From CBDATB01 sp965199745 (lineage in GTDB: Bacteria; Bacteroidota; Bacteroidia; Cytophagales; Flammeovirgaceae): a DNA stretch of 64,000 nucleotides. The notes under the pieces are model-generated. The model made no database searches and had not been told where the DNA came from. It saw only the letters and a list, made by a program, of their open reading frames with translations. The translations under genes and the position numbers were made by a program. The stretch spans positions 1-64,000 of the forward strand of contig CBDATB010000014.1 of the NCBI GenBank assembly GCA_965199745.1, written 5' to 3'. Below are positions 9,272 to 18,799 of this stretch, one piece after another (position 1 is the first letter of the stretch; each line of letters begins with the position of its first letter).

Positions 9272-10360
9272 TCAAATAGACGAACCAACTATATCACTCT
9301 GAACCCTAATCGACTCAGAATGTAAAAGTTCTATAAACTTCTTCACAAACCTTACATCTATATTCAAATGTGAACCCCAATCACAACGCGTCCGTGAAAC
9401 TTCAAACCAACGCTCAGATTGGAATACCGTTACATCATTCACACGCTTATATTCACCTATTTTTTCAACAATACACATGCGTGAAGCTATACCCTCAAGT
9501 AGCTCCCTATCAATAATATCTATCTTATCCCGAAAATCATCTAATGCCGTATTAAACAACGCATCATCTATATGAGAACGCTTGATATGAATATTATCAA
9601 GAATTTTCCCCAATACAGAAGGAGTTACTTGTTGAGCCGAATCGCTCAAAGCTTTATCCGGATCTATATGAGACTCTATCATCAAACCATCATAATTCAA
9701 ATCAATAGCTTGCTGAGATACAACAGAAATTAAATCCCTAGAACCAACTATGTGACTAGGATCGCATATCAAGGGTATACACGGTAAGGCACTTTTAAGA
9801 CCTATTGCCAACTGCCACATCGGTGAATTCCGGTACCTCCTCTTCTCAAATGTAGAAAAACCGCGATGAATAGCCGCAATTTTATCCAAACCACTATGAT
9901 ATAAACGCTCTATACCCCCTATCCAAAGACCCAAATCAGGATTAATTGGGTTTTTTACCATCACAGGTATATCTACCCCCTTTAAACTATCTGCTATCGA
10001 CTGAACCGTGAACGGATTGGCCGTACTGCGTGCACCAATCCATAAAACATCTACATCATATTTTAGTGCCAAATCTACATGAGTAGGACTCGCCACTTCA
10101 ACAGTAATAGGCATACACAAAGACTCTTTCACTTGCTTAAACCATTGCAAACCTACCTCCCCAACACCCTCAAAACTACCCGGACGTGTACGAGGTTTCC
10201 ATATACCAGCACGTAAAAGGCTAATATCCACCAACGACTTAATAGCTTTACACGTCTCATACAACTGCTCCTCACTCTCAGCACTGCATAGACCCGCTAT
10301 CGCAAAAGGAGTACTCTTTATCATTCCCCAGTCTTTGACCGAAACAAGTTCTATGTCCAT
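9272..10360 (-). CDS. Bifunctional DAHP synthase / chorismate mutase
   Basis: The first ~265 residues are a type I-beta (KDPG-aldolase-like) 3-deoxy-7-phosphoheptulonate synthase, which condenses PEP and erythrose-4-phosphate. Motifs include FAIAGLCSAESEEQ, GIWKPRTRPGSFEG, WIGARSTANPF, MVKNPINPD and ICDPSHIVGSRDL. Residues ~270-362 are an AroQ chorismate mutase (DDFRDKIDIIDRELLEGIASRM, then KIGEYKR). This fusion is standard in Bacteroidota and lets prephenate or chorismate feedback act through the mutase domain. The gene stands alone and diverges from menB. Confidence 0.93.
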   Translation of the reverse strand: MDIELVSVKDWGMIKSTPFAIAGLCSAESEEQLYETCKAIKSLVDISLLRAGIWKPRTRPGSFEGVGEVGLQWFKQVKESLCMPITVEVASPTHVDLALKYDVDVLWIGARSTANPFTVQSIADSLKGVDIPVMVKNPINPDLGLWIGGIERLYHSGLDKIAAIHRGFSTFEKRRYRNSPMWQLAIGLKSALPCIPLICDPSHIVGSRDLISVVSQQAIDLNYDGLMIESHIDPDKALSDSAQQVTPSVLGKILDNIHIKRSHIDDALFNTALDDFRDKIDIIDRELLEGIASRMCIVEKIGEYKRVNDVTVFQSERWFEVSRTRCDWGSHLNIDVRFVKKFIELLHSESIRVQSDIVGSSI

Positions 10361-10590
10361 AAATCAATACTAGTCAAGTTAAATAAATTGTTAAAAATAA
10401 TTAAAAAATTAGCATACATGAAATCTAACCTAGCAAAAATGATACCTTCTAAATTTACTTCGCTAAGTTTGAACAAATTTACAAAACATAAATACATCCC
10501 TTGTAAATCGTATCTAAAAAAAGCTCTTCAAACAATAACTCGATAAAAGAAAACAACAAGCACTGAATTATATGACCAACACATTAAGTA

Positions 10591-11424
10591 ATGATGAAAA
10601 ATCAAGTAACATGGGCAACTATCAAAACATATGAAGATATTTTATTTGAATATTTCGATGGAATAGCCAAAATAACCATTAATAGACCAAAAGTATACAA
10701 CGCGTTCAGACCAGAAACCAATACGCAAATGATAGACGCTGTCGATATCGCACAAAAGCGTTCAGATATCGCAGTAGTAATATTGACCGGTAGCGGAAAT
10801 AAAGCCTTTTGCGCAGGAGGAGACCAAAACGTAAAAGGTAAAGGTGGATATATCAGCAAAGACGGAATACCCTCACTTAACGTATTAGAACTACATAAAC
10901 GTATACGCTCCTTACCCAAGCCTGTTATCGCTATGGTCAACGGATATGCCATCGGAGGAGGTAACGTATTACAAGTTGTATGCGACCTAACTATCGCAGC
11001 AGAAAATGCTGTTTTCGGACAAACAGGACCGAAAGTAGGAAGCTTTGATGCAGGGTTTGGAGCCTCTTACCTAGCTCGGCACATAGGACAAAAAAAAGCA
11101 AGAGAATTATGGTTTCTCTGCCAACAATACTCAGCAAAAGAGGCATTGCAAATGGGACTAATAAATAAAGTAGTGCCATTAGAACAACTCGAACAACAGA
11201 CAATACAATGGGCTAAAATTATTAGCAAAAAAAGCCCCCTCGCTATCAGAATGCTCAAAAGAGCTTTCAACGCTGAGCTTGATGGGCAAACAGGACTCAT
11301 GGAATTTGCGGGTGATGCCACCATGATGTACTACATGATGGAAGAAGCACAAGAAGGGAAAAACGCCTTTCTTGAAAAGCGGGAACCAAACTTTAAAAAA
11401 TATTCCGAGTTGAATAACCAATAA
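10591..11424 (+). CDS. menB: 1,4-dihydroxy-2-naphthoyl-CoA synthase MenB
   Basis: A 277-residue crotonase-fold enzyme that closes the naphthoquinone ring in menaquinone synthesis. It matches MenB closely: AKITINRPKVYNAFRPET, ILTGSGNKAFCAGGDQ, the oxyanion-hole region VNGYAIGGGNVLQVVCDLTIA, FGQTGPKVGSFDAGFG, and the C-terminal EGKNAFLEKREPNFKKY. Two adjacent ATGs (10591 and 10594) are possible starts. No other men gene is in the window; its 230-bp upstream region is shared with the divergent DAHP synthase gene. Confidence 0.95.
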   Translation: MMKNQVTWATIKTYEDILFEYFDGIAKITINRPKVYNAFRPETNTQMIDAVDIAQKRSDIAVVILTGSGNKAFCAGGDQNVKGKGGYISKDGIPSLNVLELHKRIRSLPKPVIAMVNGYAIGGGNVLQVVCDLTIAAENAVFGQTGPKVGSFDAGFGASYLARHIGQKKARELWFLCQQYSAKEALQMGLINKVVPLEQLEQQTIQWAKIISKKSPLAIRMLKRAFNAELDGQTGLMEFAGDATMMYYMMEEAQEGKNAFLEKREPNFKKYSELNNQ

Positions 11425-11750
11425 GTAACAAAAATTGTACTCACTTATGAGACGTCTCTTAAATTTAAACCGATAATTTTAATCTCATGTCAAAAAGCCA
11501 AAATAAAAGATTTAATCAGAGAAATCAAAAAACAAACTGTATTACAAATTCAGACCAAACATTATATTAGTAGAAAATGTTCTTGAAAATAGTACATGGA
11601 TTCACCATCAAAAATAAAACGACTCATCACAATGCTATATTTCAGCTAAAAATAGCATCTTGTAAACTTTCATCTTTCAATAAAAAGACAATAAGCCTTC
11701 TTTTTGTCAAAAAACTTAATCTTTTTACACACTTCTAAAATATATTAGTA
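11425..11750. other. Intergenic region between menB and desaturase
   Basis: No gene is visible in this AT-rich stretch of 326 bp. It contains the perfect palindrome GAGACGTCTC at about 11450 and an imperfect hairpin with arms ATGCTAT and ATAGCAT around 11632-11656. Neither can be assigned a role. The region presumably holds the desaturase promoter. Confidence 0.4.
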
Positions 11751-12491
11751 ATGGCTATTTTCACCTTTATAATTGTTCACTGGTATTCTTCCTTATTCTT
11801 TCAAACCTTTTTTCAACATCGGTACTCAGCACATAAAATGTTTACCATGTCAAAAGTATGGGAAAGGATATTTTTTATCTTCTCATTTATAGCACAAGGC
11901 TCTTCCTACCTGAGTCCTTATGCTTATGGCATTCTACACCGCATGCATCATGCTTATGCAGATACAGAAAAAGACCCACATTCGCCCTCCTATGATAAAA
12001 GTTTATTTTCAATGATGTGGCGAACTAAAACGGTGTATTCTAATATCCTAGAAGGAAAAACTGAAATAGAGGAAAGATTCAAGAAAGATCTGCCAAAATG
12101 GTTCTCCTTTGAAAGAATAGCCGATAAGTGGTTTATACGAACAGCATGGGGTACGCTATATACACTCATATACATATACTTTGACCCATCTTGGTGGGTA
12201 TATCTCTTCCTTCCAATGCATTACGTCATGGGACCTTTACACGGTGCTATCATTAACTGGTTCGCCCACAAGTATGGAACTGTCAGCTTCAAAACAAATG
12301 ATACAGCCAGAAACTTGCTTCCCGTAGACGTACTTATGATGGGTGAAGGATACCATAACAACCACCACTCACATCCGGACAGCCCTAATTTTGGCTCAAA
12401 ATGGTTTGAATTTGACCCCTCTTATCCTTTTATCGTATTATTTAATGCGCTAGGAATTATCCGATTAAAGACTGCAAAGGCTAGTACTTAG
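11751..12491 (+). CDS. Membrane fatty-acid (acyl-CoA type) desaturase
   Basis: A 246-residue membrane di-iron desaturase. The three histidine boxes are HRYSAH (near residue 23), HRMHHAYADTEKDPHSP and HNNHHSHP, as in stearoyl-CoA/delta-9 type desaturases. Two hydrophobic hairpins surround them. It should introduce a cis double bond into membrane acyl chains; position and acyl carrier cannot be read from sequence. It is shorter than classic ~300-residue members because the N-terminal helix before the first box is short. It stands alone, with purS 84 bp downstream. Confidence 0.88.
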   Translation: MAIFTFIIVHWYSSLFFQTFFQHRYSAHKMFTMSKVWERIFFIFSFIAQGSSYLSPYAYGILHRMHHAYADTEKDPHSPSYDKSLFSMMWRTKTVYSNILEGKTEIEERFKKDLPKWFSFERIADKWFIRTAWGTLYTLIYIYFDPSWWVYLFLPMHYVMGPLHGAIINWFAHKYGTVSFKTNDTARNLLPVDVLMMGEGYHNNHHSHPDSPNFGSKWFEFDPSYPFIVLFNALGIIRLKTAKAST

Positions 12492-12575
12492 CTAAACGAC
12501 TCACCAGTGTTTGGCTTTTAGCTTCAATTTATATTGAACAAAGAAACCAAGCAGTCAAACTAATAATTTCAAAAC

Positions 12576-12839
12576 ATGAAATTTAGAGCCGAAATTGATG
12601 TGATGCCTCTGAAAGAATTGCTAGATCCACAAGGAAAAGCAGTAAAGCTCGGACTAAAAATTCTTTCTATACATACCATCAATGATGTAAGAATAGGAAA
12701 ACACATCAGCATAGAGATAGAAGCAGAAACCCAAGAAATTGCAAAAAAGCAAATTAATATAGCCTGTCAAAAGCTGTTAATAAATCCTACCATAGAAAAT
12801 TATCAGATGAATTTCACAGAAGTAAAAGAAGAATCTTAG
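12576..12839 (+). CDS. purS: Phosphoribosylformylglycinamidine synthase subunit PurS
   Basis: An 87-residue protein matching PurS, the small subunit that bridges PurL and PurQ in the fourth step of purine synthesis. It has the PurS pattern: KFRAEIDVMPLKELLDPQGKAV, LKILSIHTINDVRIGKHISIEI, then a C-terminal helix with KLLINPTIENYQM. Length is normal. No purL or purQ is in the window, so the complex partners are encoded elsewhere. Confidence 0.9.
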   Translation: MKFRAEIDVMPLKELLDPQGKAVKLGLKILSIHTINDVRIGKHISIEIEAETQEIAKKQINIACQKLLINPTIENYQMNFTEVKEES

Positions 12840-12873
12840 TTTGATTATTCGTATTATTTTACTTACACACAGC

Positions 12874-13875
12874 TTACTCTCTCTTGTCAACAGGAGGAAG
12901 AATAGGATATACTGCCTCCTCTTGTTTCAACTGTCCCTTTTTTCCAAATAACTTACTCAAAAATGGGATAGTCAGCCTTCTGCGTACCCTTTTGTACTTC
13001 TCTCCTATTCTAGCATTTTGAGGTCTATCTAAAAAACTTCCCCGAAATAGCCTACTCCCAAATTCACGATGCCGATGATGCAAACTTACTTCGCATTCCG
13101 AAATTGGACACAAACGAAACCTGGGCTTAACAGTGTAAGCCATTCGTAAACCCAACTGAAAATTCCATATACTTCCCCGATTGCTAGCAGGAAAGTCATC
13201 TGTTTTTGTAATTATATAAGCATAATCATTAAAAGTCACCTTCGGAAACCATATTAGCTTGAAAACAGGTGAAATACTAATTGCCTCTGAGAGAAAAATA
13301 TCATACCCAACACCCACACCAAAAAATAACCCAGCCGACTGAAAATCTACTAATTCCCCCATTCTGCCAAGTGCCGGTTGTCCGTTTTCTACTATCACCA
13401 CAGAATAATCCGAATAAGAAAAAACGTACTGCGTAAAAAGATTATTTTCTAAATAAGACCCTTGACCAGCTTTTACATGCTTTAGAAAGTAATGATTAAT
13501 ATTGAGGCGTATATTAGTTGTAGTATACTTTATTTCAAGGGTACTACCAAAGTTCGCAGCGGCACTATTAGCAACAGCAATGCTAAATTCGGGAGAAATT
13601 TGTAAACCCTCCAATATACCAATCACAGCATAAAAACCATAGCGAAAGCCAGTCTTTAACAAGGGCTGAGCATTCGGATAGCTGTCATTGATAAGGTTGT
13701 ACTGCCGAAGAGGTTGGTTTAAAAAGCGAGTACCAATATAGTCAAGCCCCAGAATGATACCGCTCTGAAAACGGGCGTGTTGCGCAAGTGTACCCTGAGA
13801 AAAAAACAAGAGTAAAAAAAATAAAAACCGAAAATAAATAACTGAAAAACAAAATTTAAAACGCACCATATTCAT
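12874..13875 (-). CDS. Outer-membrane beta-barrel protein with signal peptide
   Basis: The frame is open to 13989, but the ATG at 13875 (MNMVRFKF) puts a clean signal peptide at the N-terminus: a hydrophobic run FRFLFFLLLFFS ending at LAQ. The rest alternates polar and aromatic residues in strand-length stretches (FRYGFYAVIGILEGLQISPEF, IKYTTTNIRLNINHYFL), as in 8-10-stranded porin-like barrels. A basic, hydrophilic tail of ~80 residues follows the last strand. I do not recognise a specific family; PorT-like barrels are an alternative but the match is weak. Confidence 0.7.
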   Translation of the reverse strand: MNMVRFKFCFSVIYFRFLFFLLLFFSQGTLAQHARFQSGIILGLDYIGTRFLNQPLRQYNLINDSYPNAQPLLKTGFRYGFYAVIGILEGLQISPEFSIAVANSAAANFGSTLEIKYTTTNIRLNINHYFLKHVKAGQGSYLENNLFTQYVFSYSDYSVVIVENGQPALGRMGELVDFQSAGLFFGVGVGYDIFLSEAISISPVFKLIWFPKVTFNDYAYIITKTDDFPASNRGSIWNFQLGLRMAYTVKPRFRLCPISECEVSLHHRHREFGSRLFRGSFLDRPQNARIGEKYKRVRRRLTIPFLSKLFGKKGQLKQEEAVYPILPPVDKRE

Positions 13876-14097
13876 TGTGTGAAAAAAATAATTATTTAGA
13901 CACTTTCTAACTTCTCTGGTAAGAATATTTTTAACAATTGTATCAGCCTCTATAGTTACTAAAACCGTATACCATTTATTGCTTTTCAATTTTTATACCT
14001 ACTTGAAATAATTGAAAATTAATAACAAAATTACACATTAATTAGTTTTTACAATGAATTTACAAATTGAACAATTACATTCTAAATCAAAACAAAA

Positions 14098-15408
14098 ATG
14101 ATAGAAACAAAGCAATTAAACTACAAAATTAAAGACATTAATCTAGCCGATTGGGGAAGAAAAGAAATCAAACTTGCCGAAGCAGAAATGCCAGGACTAA
14201 TGGCAATTAGAAAAGAATATAGGGCTTCTAAACCTTTGAAAGGTACACGTATTGCTGGCTGTTTACATATGACTGTACAAACAGCTGTACTCATTGAAAC
14301 ACTCGTTGAGTTAGGTGCAGAAGTTACCTGGTCATCTTGTAATATTTTTTCTACACAAGACCATGCCGCCGCTGCTATTGCTGCCGCCGGTATTCCCGTA
14401 TATGCATGGAAAGGTATGAATGAAGAAGAATTTAACTGGTGTATCGAGCAAACCTTAGTCTTTGGCGATGATCAAAAACCACTAAACATGATTCTTGACG
14501 ACGGCGGAGACCTAACCAATATGGTACTCGACAAATATCCTGAAATGGCAAAAAATATTAAAGGGATTTCTGAAGAAACTACCACCGGCGTACTCAGATT
14601 ACACGACCGTGTAAAAAACGCTACACTCCCTATTCCTGCAATTAACGTTAACGATTCAGTTACCAAATCTAAATTTGATAATAAGTACGGCTGTAAAGAA
14701 TCTGCCGTGGACGCTATCAGAAGAGCAACCGATATAATGATGGCCGGAAAAGTAGCAGTTGTGGCTGGCTACGGAGACGTTGGCAAAGGAACAGCGGCTT
14801 CGCTTAAAGGAGCCGGTGCTAGAGTAATCGTCACTGAAATAGATCCTATTTGTGCCTTACAAGCTGCTATGGACGGCTATCAAGTCAAAAAAATGGACGA
14901 CGCAATCAAAGAAGTAGATATTGTCGTCACTGCAACAGGAAATAAAGATATTGTTACAAGCAAGCACTTCAGAGCATTAAAAGATAAAGCCATTGTCTGC
15001 AATATCGGCCATTTCGATAACGAAATAGACATGGCTTGGATGAACGAAAACTACGGGAATACAAAATACACAGTCAAACCACAAGTAGACATTTACAATG
15101 TAGATGGCCGTGAAGTTATTATCTTAGCCGAAGGAAGATTGGTCAACTTAGGTTGCGCTACAGGACACCCATCCTTTGTTATGTCAAACTCTTTTTCTAA
15201 TCAAGTATTAGCTCAAGTAGAACTCTGGAAAAATTATAACAATTATGAAAATAAAGTCTATACATTACCAAAACATCTAGATGAAAAAGTAGCAGCTTTG
15301 CACCTAGAAAAAATTGGTGTTCAGCTAGAAGAATTAACCGAAGATCAAGCTGATTATATCGGTGTTAGTAGAAAAGGGCCTTTCAAAAACGACGAATACC
15401 GCTATTAG
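14098..15408 (+). CDS. ahcY: Adenosylhomocysteinase (S-adenosylhomocysteine hydrolase)
   Basis: A 436-residue NAD-dependent enzyme that splits S-adenosylhomocysteine into adenosine and homocysteine and so keeps methylation going. Motifs: GCLHMTVQTAVLIETL, WSSCNIFSTQDHAAAAIA, DDGGDLTNMV, ISEETTTGV, the Rossmann GYGDVGKGTA, and the C-terminal KNDEYRY. Length matches the bacterial form without the long insertion of some species. It is followed by an 11-bp perfect hairpin and stands alone. I looked for a SAH/SAM riboswitch in the ~110 bp upstream and saw none. Confidence 0.97.
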   Translation: MIETKQLNYKIKDINLADWGRKEIKLAEAEMPGLMAIRKEYRASKPLKGTRIAGCLHMTVQTAVLIETLVELGAEVTWSSCNIFSTQDHAAAAIAAAGIPVYAWKGMNEEEFNWCIEQTLVFGDDQKPLNMILDDGGDLTNMVLDKYPEMAKNIKGISEETTTGVLRLHDRVKNATLPIPAINVNDSVTKSKFDNKYGCKESAVDAIRRATDIMMAGKVAVVAGYGDVGKGTAASLKGAGARVIVTEIDPICALQAAMDGYQVKKMDDAIKEVDIVVTATGNKDIVTSKHFRALKDKAIVCNIGHFDNEIDMAWMNENYGNTKYTVKPQVDIYNVDGREVIILAEGRLVNLGCATGHPSFVMSNSFSNQVLAQVELWKNYNNYENKVYTLPKHLDEKVAALHLEKIGVQLEELTEDQADYIGVSRKGPFKNDEYRY

Positions 15409-15461
15409 CAGATAATTGGTAATAAAAATTATAGTTGGCTTATAATTAATTATTATCAACA

Positions 15462-15487
15462 GACTTGTTGCCTTGAGGCAACAAGTC
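15462..15487 (+). terminator. Perfect 11-bp hairpin after ahcY
   Basis: GACTTGTTGCC and its exact complement GGCAACAAGTC are separated by a TTGA loop, 53 bp after the ahcY stop. It probably works as a terminator or 3' stabiliser. It lacks a T-run, so intrinsic termination is uncertain. Confidence 0.55.
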
Positions 15488-15508
15488 CGATTCCTTGCGC
15501 CGAAGATC

Positions 15509-17362
15509 ATGAAAATATCCTTTAAACTGCTGCTCATCATATTTTCTTTTTTTGTTGAAAAAAAACTCACCGCACAAAAAACACAAAATGCTGATGAAGT
15601 ATTGGCACTGAGAAAAAAAGCCGAAGAATCTATTATTTTATTACATAGTCAAGGCGGATTAATTCCTATACAAAGACTTGATACAGTAAAAATAGCTTCA
15701 GTAGCTGTTGGAGGCAAAGCGGAACATTTTCAACAAATGGCTGCAAAGTATACACAGATAGATGCATTCAGGATCGAAAATATTACTGATAAAATAGCTG
15801 CCAGTAAGTTACACAAACAGTTAACTAGCTACAACCTGATAATAGTCAGTATAAGCAATAACAAAAAAAACCAGTCCAAACAAATTGACGTGGCTAATAT
15901 CTACAAGTTAGCAACAAATAAAAAAATAATTCTTACAGTTTTTGATCAAACAAATACCCTAAATCAGTTTGATACCGCTGGCATGCCAGCGGCTCTATTT
16001 GCAGTACACGAAAACACAAAATTACATGAGGAGATTGCTGCACAAATTATTTTCGGTGGTATTGGCGCACAGGGTAAATTAAGCCGAGATATCAACAGCA
16101 CTTTCAAAGAAGGAGATGGAATAATCACACAACCTAACGGACGCTTTAAATATACTATACCTGAAGAAGTAGGTCTAGACGCAGACTATATTCAAAGGCG
16201 GATAGACGCGATTTGCCAAAAAGCCATTGATTCTGGTGCTTTCCCTGGCTGTCAAGTATTAATAGTTAAAGGTAATAAACAAATTTTTCACCAAAGCTAT
16301 GGCTATCATACTTATGAAAGGAAGCAAACCGTAAAAAATACAGATATTTACGATTATGCCTCAATAACAAAAATAACCGCAGCACTGCCAGCATTTATGC
16401 GGCTCCATAGTCAAGGCAAATTCAGTTTAGAAGCCCCTTTGAAAGAGTATTTACCTAGTTTTAAAAACTCAAACAAAGAAAACTTAGTAATCAGATATAT
16501 CTTAGCACACCAAGCTAAACTACAAGCATGGATTCCTTATTGGAAAAATACAAAAAAGAAAAATGGAAAATTCAAAACCAAAACTTTTAAAAGCAAGTAT
16601 TCAAAAAAATACCCAATTCAAGTGAGTAGATCGTTATATGAGCATAAAAAATACAAGAAAAAAATATACAAAGCCATCAAAACATCTCCACTACTCGACA
16701 GCACAAAATATGTTTATTCGGGTTTATTTTTCTATTTAGCACCTGAAATAATTACTAATATCTCAAACGAACCTTTTGAATCTTATTTAAAAAAACACAT
16801 CTACCGACCGTTAGGGGCATACAGTATAACATTCAACGCATACCTTCATTTCCCATTATCACAAATTATTCCTACTGAAAAAGACGATTTTTTCCGCATG
16901 GAATTATTGCACGGCTTTGTACACGACGAAGGAGCTGCTATGATGGGGGGCATCTCTTCTAATGCAGGTCTATTTAGCAATGCCAACGACCTGGCCAAGA
17001 TTATGCAAATGTATATGAATGGTGGCAAATATGGTGATGCAAAAATTATCGACGAAGCTACAGTGAAAGAATTTACACGCTATCAATTCCGTGAAAAAGG
17101 CAACAGAAGAGGGCTTGGTTTTGACAAACCCCTTTTAAAAAATAAGGAAAAAGGCTACATATCATCCCAAGCCAGCAACAGCAGTTTTGGACATTCAGGA
17201 TATACTGGCACTTGTGCTTGGGCAGACCCCAAGTACCAATTAATATTTGTATTTCTATCTAATAGAGTATATCCCAGCAGAAATAATCGGCTAATCTATC
17301 AACAGAATATCCGCCCACGAATCCACGACGTACTTTATCAAGCTATAAAATCGGTGCAATAA
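15509..17362 (+). CDS. Secreted serine hydrolase: GH3 C-terminal-like domain fused to class C beta-lactamase domain
   Basis: The ATG at 15509 gives 617 residues with a signal peptide (FKLLLIIFSFFVEKKLTAQ). Residues ~25-215 resemble the C-terminal domain of family 3 glycosidases (AEESIILLHSQGGLIPIQ). From ~225 a beta-lactamase/PBP-type domain follows, with SITK (S285, K288), YSG (403-405) and HSG (562-564). Bacteroidota carry a ~1000-residue NagZ-like GH3 plus beta-lactamase fusion; here the catalytic GH3 barrel is absent and the signal peptide abuts the GH3 C-terminal domain. It is therefore likely a peptidoglycan hydrolase or esterase without glycosidase activity. The usual third residue of YSN/YSD is G, so activity may be altered. 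Confidence 0.82.
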   Translation: MKISFKLLLIIFSFFVEKKLTAQKTQNADEVLALRKKAEESIILLHSQGGLIPIQRLDTVKIASVAVGGKAEHFQQMAAKYTQIDAFRIENITDKIAASKLHKQLTSYNLIIVSISNNKKNQSKQIDVANIYKLATNKKIILTVFDQTNTLNQFDTAGMPAALFAVHENTKLHEEIAAQIIFGGIGAQGKLSRDINSTFKEGDGIITQPNGRFKYTIPEEVGLDADYIQRRIDAICQKAIDSGAFPGCQVLIVKGNKQIFHQSYGYHTYERKQTVKNTDIYDYASITKITAALPAFMRLHSQGKFSLEAPLKEYLPSFKNSNKENLVIRYILAHQAKLQAWIPYWKNTKKKNGKFKTKTFKSKYSKKYPIQVSRSLYEHKKYKKKIYKAIKTSPLLDSTKYVYSGLFFYLAPEIITNISNEPFESYLKKHIYRPLGAYSITFNAYLHFPLSQIIPTEKDDFFRMELLHGFVHDEGAAMMGGISSNAGLFSNANDLAKIMQMYMNGGKYGDAKIIDEATVKEFTRYQFREKGNRRGLGFDKPLLKNKEKGYISSQASNSSFGHSGYTGTCAWADPKYQLIFVFLSNRVYPSRNNRLIYQQNIRPRIHDVLYQAIKSVQ

Positions 17363-17363
17363 A

Positions 17364-17395
17364 TTTGAAAAATAAAAATATTTGGATCACCTTTG
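17364..17395 (+). promoter_or_regulatory. Probable Bacteroidota-type promoter of tRNA-Ser
   Basis: TTTG at 17364-17367 and CACCTTTG at 17388-17395 are 20 bp apart. The second matches TAnnTTTG in all fixed positions but one (C for T). The tRNA begins 33 bp further on. The match is suggestive only. Confidence 0.4.
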
Positions 17396-17427
17396 TAGAG
17401 GAGAAGAAAATAATATCTATTGTGAAC

Positions 17428-17513
17428 AGAGGGTTGGCGGAGTGGTCTAACGCGGCGGTCTTGAAAACCGTTGTACTTCGGTACCGGGGGTTCGAATCCC
17501 TCACCCTCTGCCA
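17428..17513 (+). tRNA. tRNA-Ser (anticodon UGA)
   Basis: The acceptor arms AGAGGGT (17428-17434) and ACCCTCT (17503-17509) pair perfectly, with discriminator G and an encoded CCA at 17511-17513. The D arm GGCGGAGTGG, anticodon stem GCGGT/ACCGT around loop CTTGAAA, a long serine-type variable arm (GTACTTCGGTAC) and T loop GGTTCGAATCC are all present. The anticodon TGA reads UCA. The last four bases, GCCA, are also the first bases of the repeat that opens the island, which marks this gene as an integration site. Confidence 0.96.
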
Positions 17514-17725
17514 TTTTACAAATAAAGAATTTTCCCCGTTTTTTTCTTGGCAACTTTGTCGCCTCGCCTCTGGGCTTTGCATTGTAAAGCCTGATTTTGC
17601 CACAATTTGCCACGCAGATCGTGGCTCAAAACAAAACCTTTGGTTTTGCAGATGGAAGTTCGAACCAATCTTTTTTAGAAAATTCAAACTTTCTTTTGGA
17701 TTTTCTTTGGAAGCGATAATTTTGG
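17510..17725. repeat. Recombinase-3'-end repeat with hairpins, copy 1 (tRNA-proximal)
   Basis: This segment starts with GCCATTTTAC at the tRNA CCA end and recurs inverted at 20402-20645 and, more diverged, at 25504-25715. It holds short palindromes with 3-nt loops: CAAAACC-TTT-GGTTTTG (17632-17648) is perfect, while the GGCTTTGC-ATT-GTAAAGCC, GGCAAC-TTT-GTCGCC and GCCACG-type hairpins have one mismatch each. On the minus strand it encodes the C-terminal residues of the serine recombinase. It lacks two hairpins that copy 2 carries between GATTGGTT and GAACTTCC. Confidence 0.85.
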
Positions 17726-18440
17726 CTTGTTTACTAGCTTTTATAAAATTTTCTATGAGTTCGAACTGATTATTATTTGTTTGTTCAAAAGTGCTTAATT
17801 TATCTTTTAAAGTTTGCTTTTCATTGATGAGTTTATTTTTTGCTTTTTGGTATTCCTTAATATTCAAAACACTTTCAAGATAAGCATTCATTAACTTTTC
17901 CAGTTTCTCATCAACCTTTAAAAGTTCTTTCTCTATTCTTTGAACAAACAAATTTGATAATTTATGTGTTTTTATTTTTTCTTTGTTTAACTCTTCAATC
18001 ATCAAATTAGCACAATCATCAGGCAAAGAAACTTTTTGTAATTCTTCCTTTATTTGTAATGAAATTTTTTCTTCTCTTGTAAAAACATTTTGAGAACATT
18101 TATAACTAGGACTTTTCTTAGTGCAATAATAGTAGGTATATTCTTTACCACTTGGCTTTAGTTTCTTATCTGCTGTTATTGTATAACCACATTCTCCACA
18201 ATCAAAAATTCCACGATAAAGAAAAAATTTCATTTTATTATCTTTTTTTTGTGGTTTAGATTTTCTTTTCATTACTTCTTGGCATTCATCAAAAAGTTTC
18301 TTTGTAATAATCGGTACATGTTTCCCTTCGTAAAACTCTCCGCCATAACGAATAAGCCCATAATAAAAAGGATTTTGTAAAAGGTATTGATAATTTGAAA
18401 TATATAGGGGGCAGAATAACCATCTACTATAATCCCAGAA
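17514..18440 (-). pseudogene. Large serine recombinase, C-terminal fragment
   Basis: From about 18430 the minus strand encodes the second half of a large serine recombinase: SNYQYLLQNPFYYGLIRYGG and GKHVPIITKKLFDECQEVMKRK (recombinase domain), then FDCGECGYTITADKK with YYYCTKK (zinc ribbon), then a long coiled coil (residues KVDEKLEKLMNAYLESV onward). The N-terminal catalytic part is missing here; it lies at 19984-20390, separated by foreign DNA. No stop occurs before the tRNA: the frame runs through the hairpin repeat and antisense through tRNA-Ser to 17343. The true C-terminus is therefore uncertain. Almost certainly inactive as it stands. Confidence 0.88.
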
Positions 18441-18799
18441 AGTGAACCTTAACGGTACAAAATTAATACTTCCACAAAGCGATTTTAGTCCTTTACAGCC
18501 ACTAAAAGCCACTTTGAGTTGAAAAAATGCTTATTGTAGCTTGTTTTAATGCTTAAATTGTTCAACCTTTGGGAACGCAGAAAGATACCCGTCCTCTCTT
18601 TTTCAACTTTAAACGTTTAAATGGGACATTTTTACTGATGGAGAATTAGAAGAAAGTATATACGAGTAGGTAGTATATTTTAAAGGACATAGTGAAACTG
18701 ATAAACGAAACTGAAAAAGAAATAAAATTAAGTACATTTTTTATTAAAGCATATGTACTTGTGAAAGCGTTGAGGGATTCGGGTCATTTGAGCAATAGT

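Noticed and set aside
13990..14097. SAM/SAH riboswitch upstream of ahcY
   Set aside because: The short AT-rich leader has no conserved stem or core motif of these riboswitches.
17343..17513. C-terminal extension of the recombinase frame reading RVRDSNPRYRSTTVFKTAALDHS
   Set aside because: This is the antisense translation of tRNA-Ser, a familiar false peptide, and not a protein domain.
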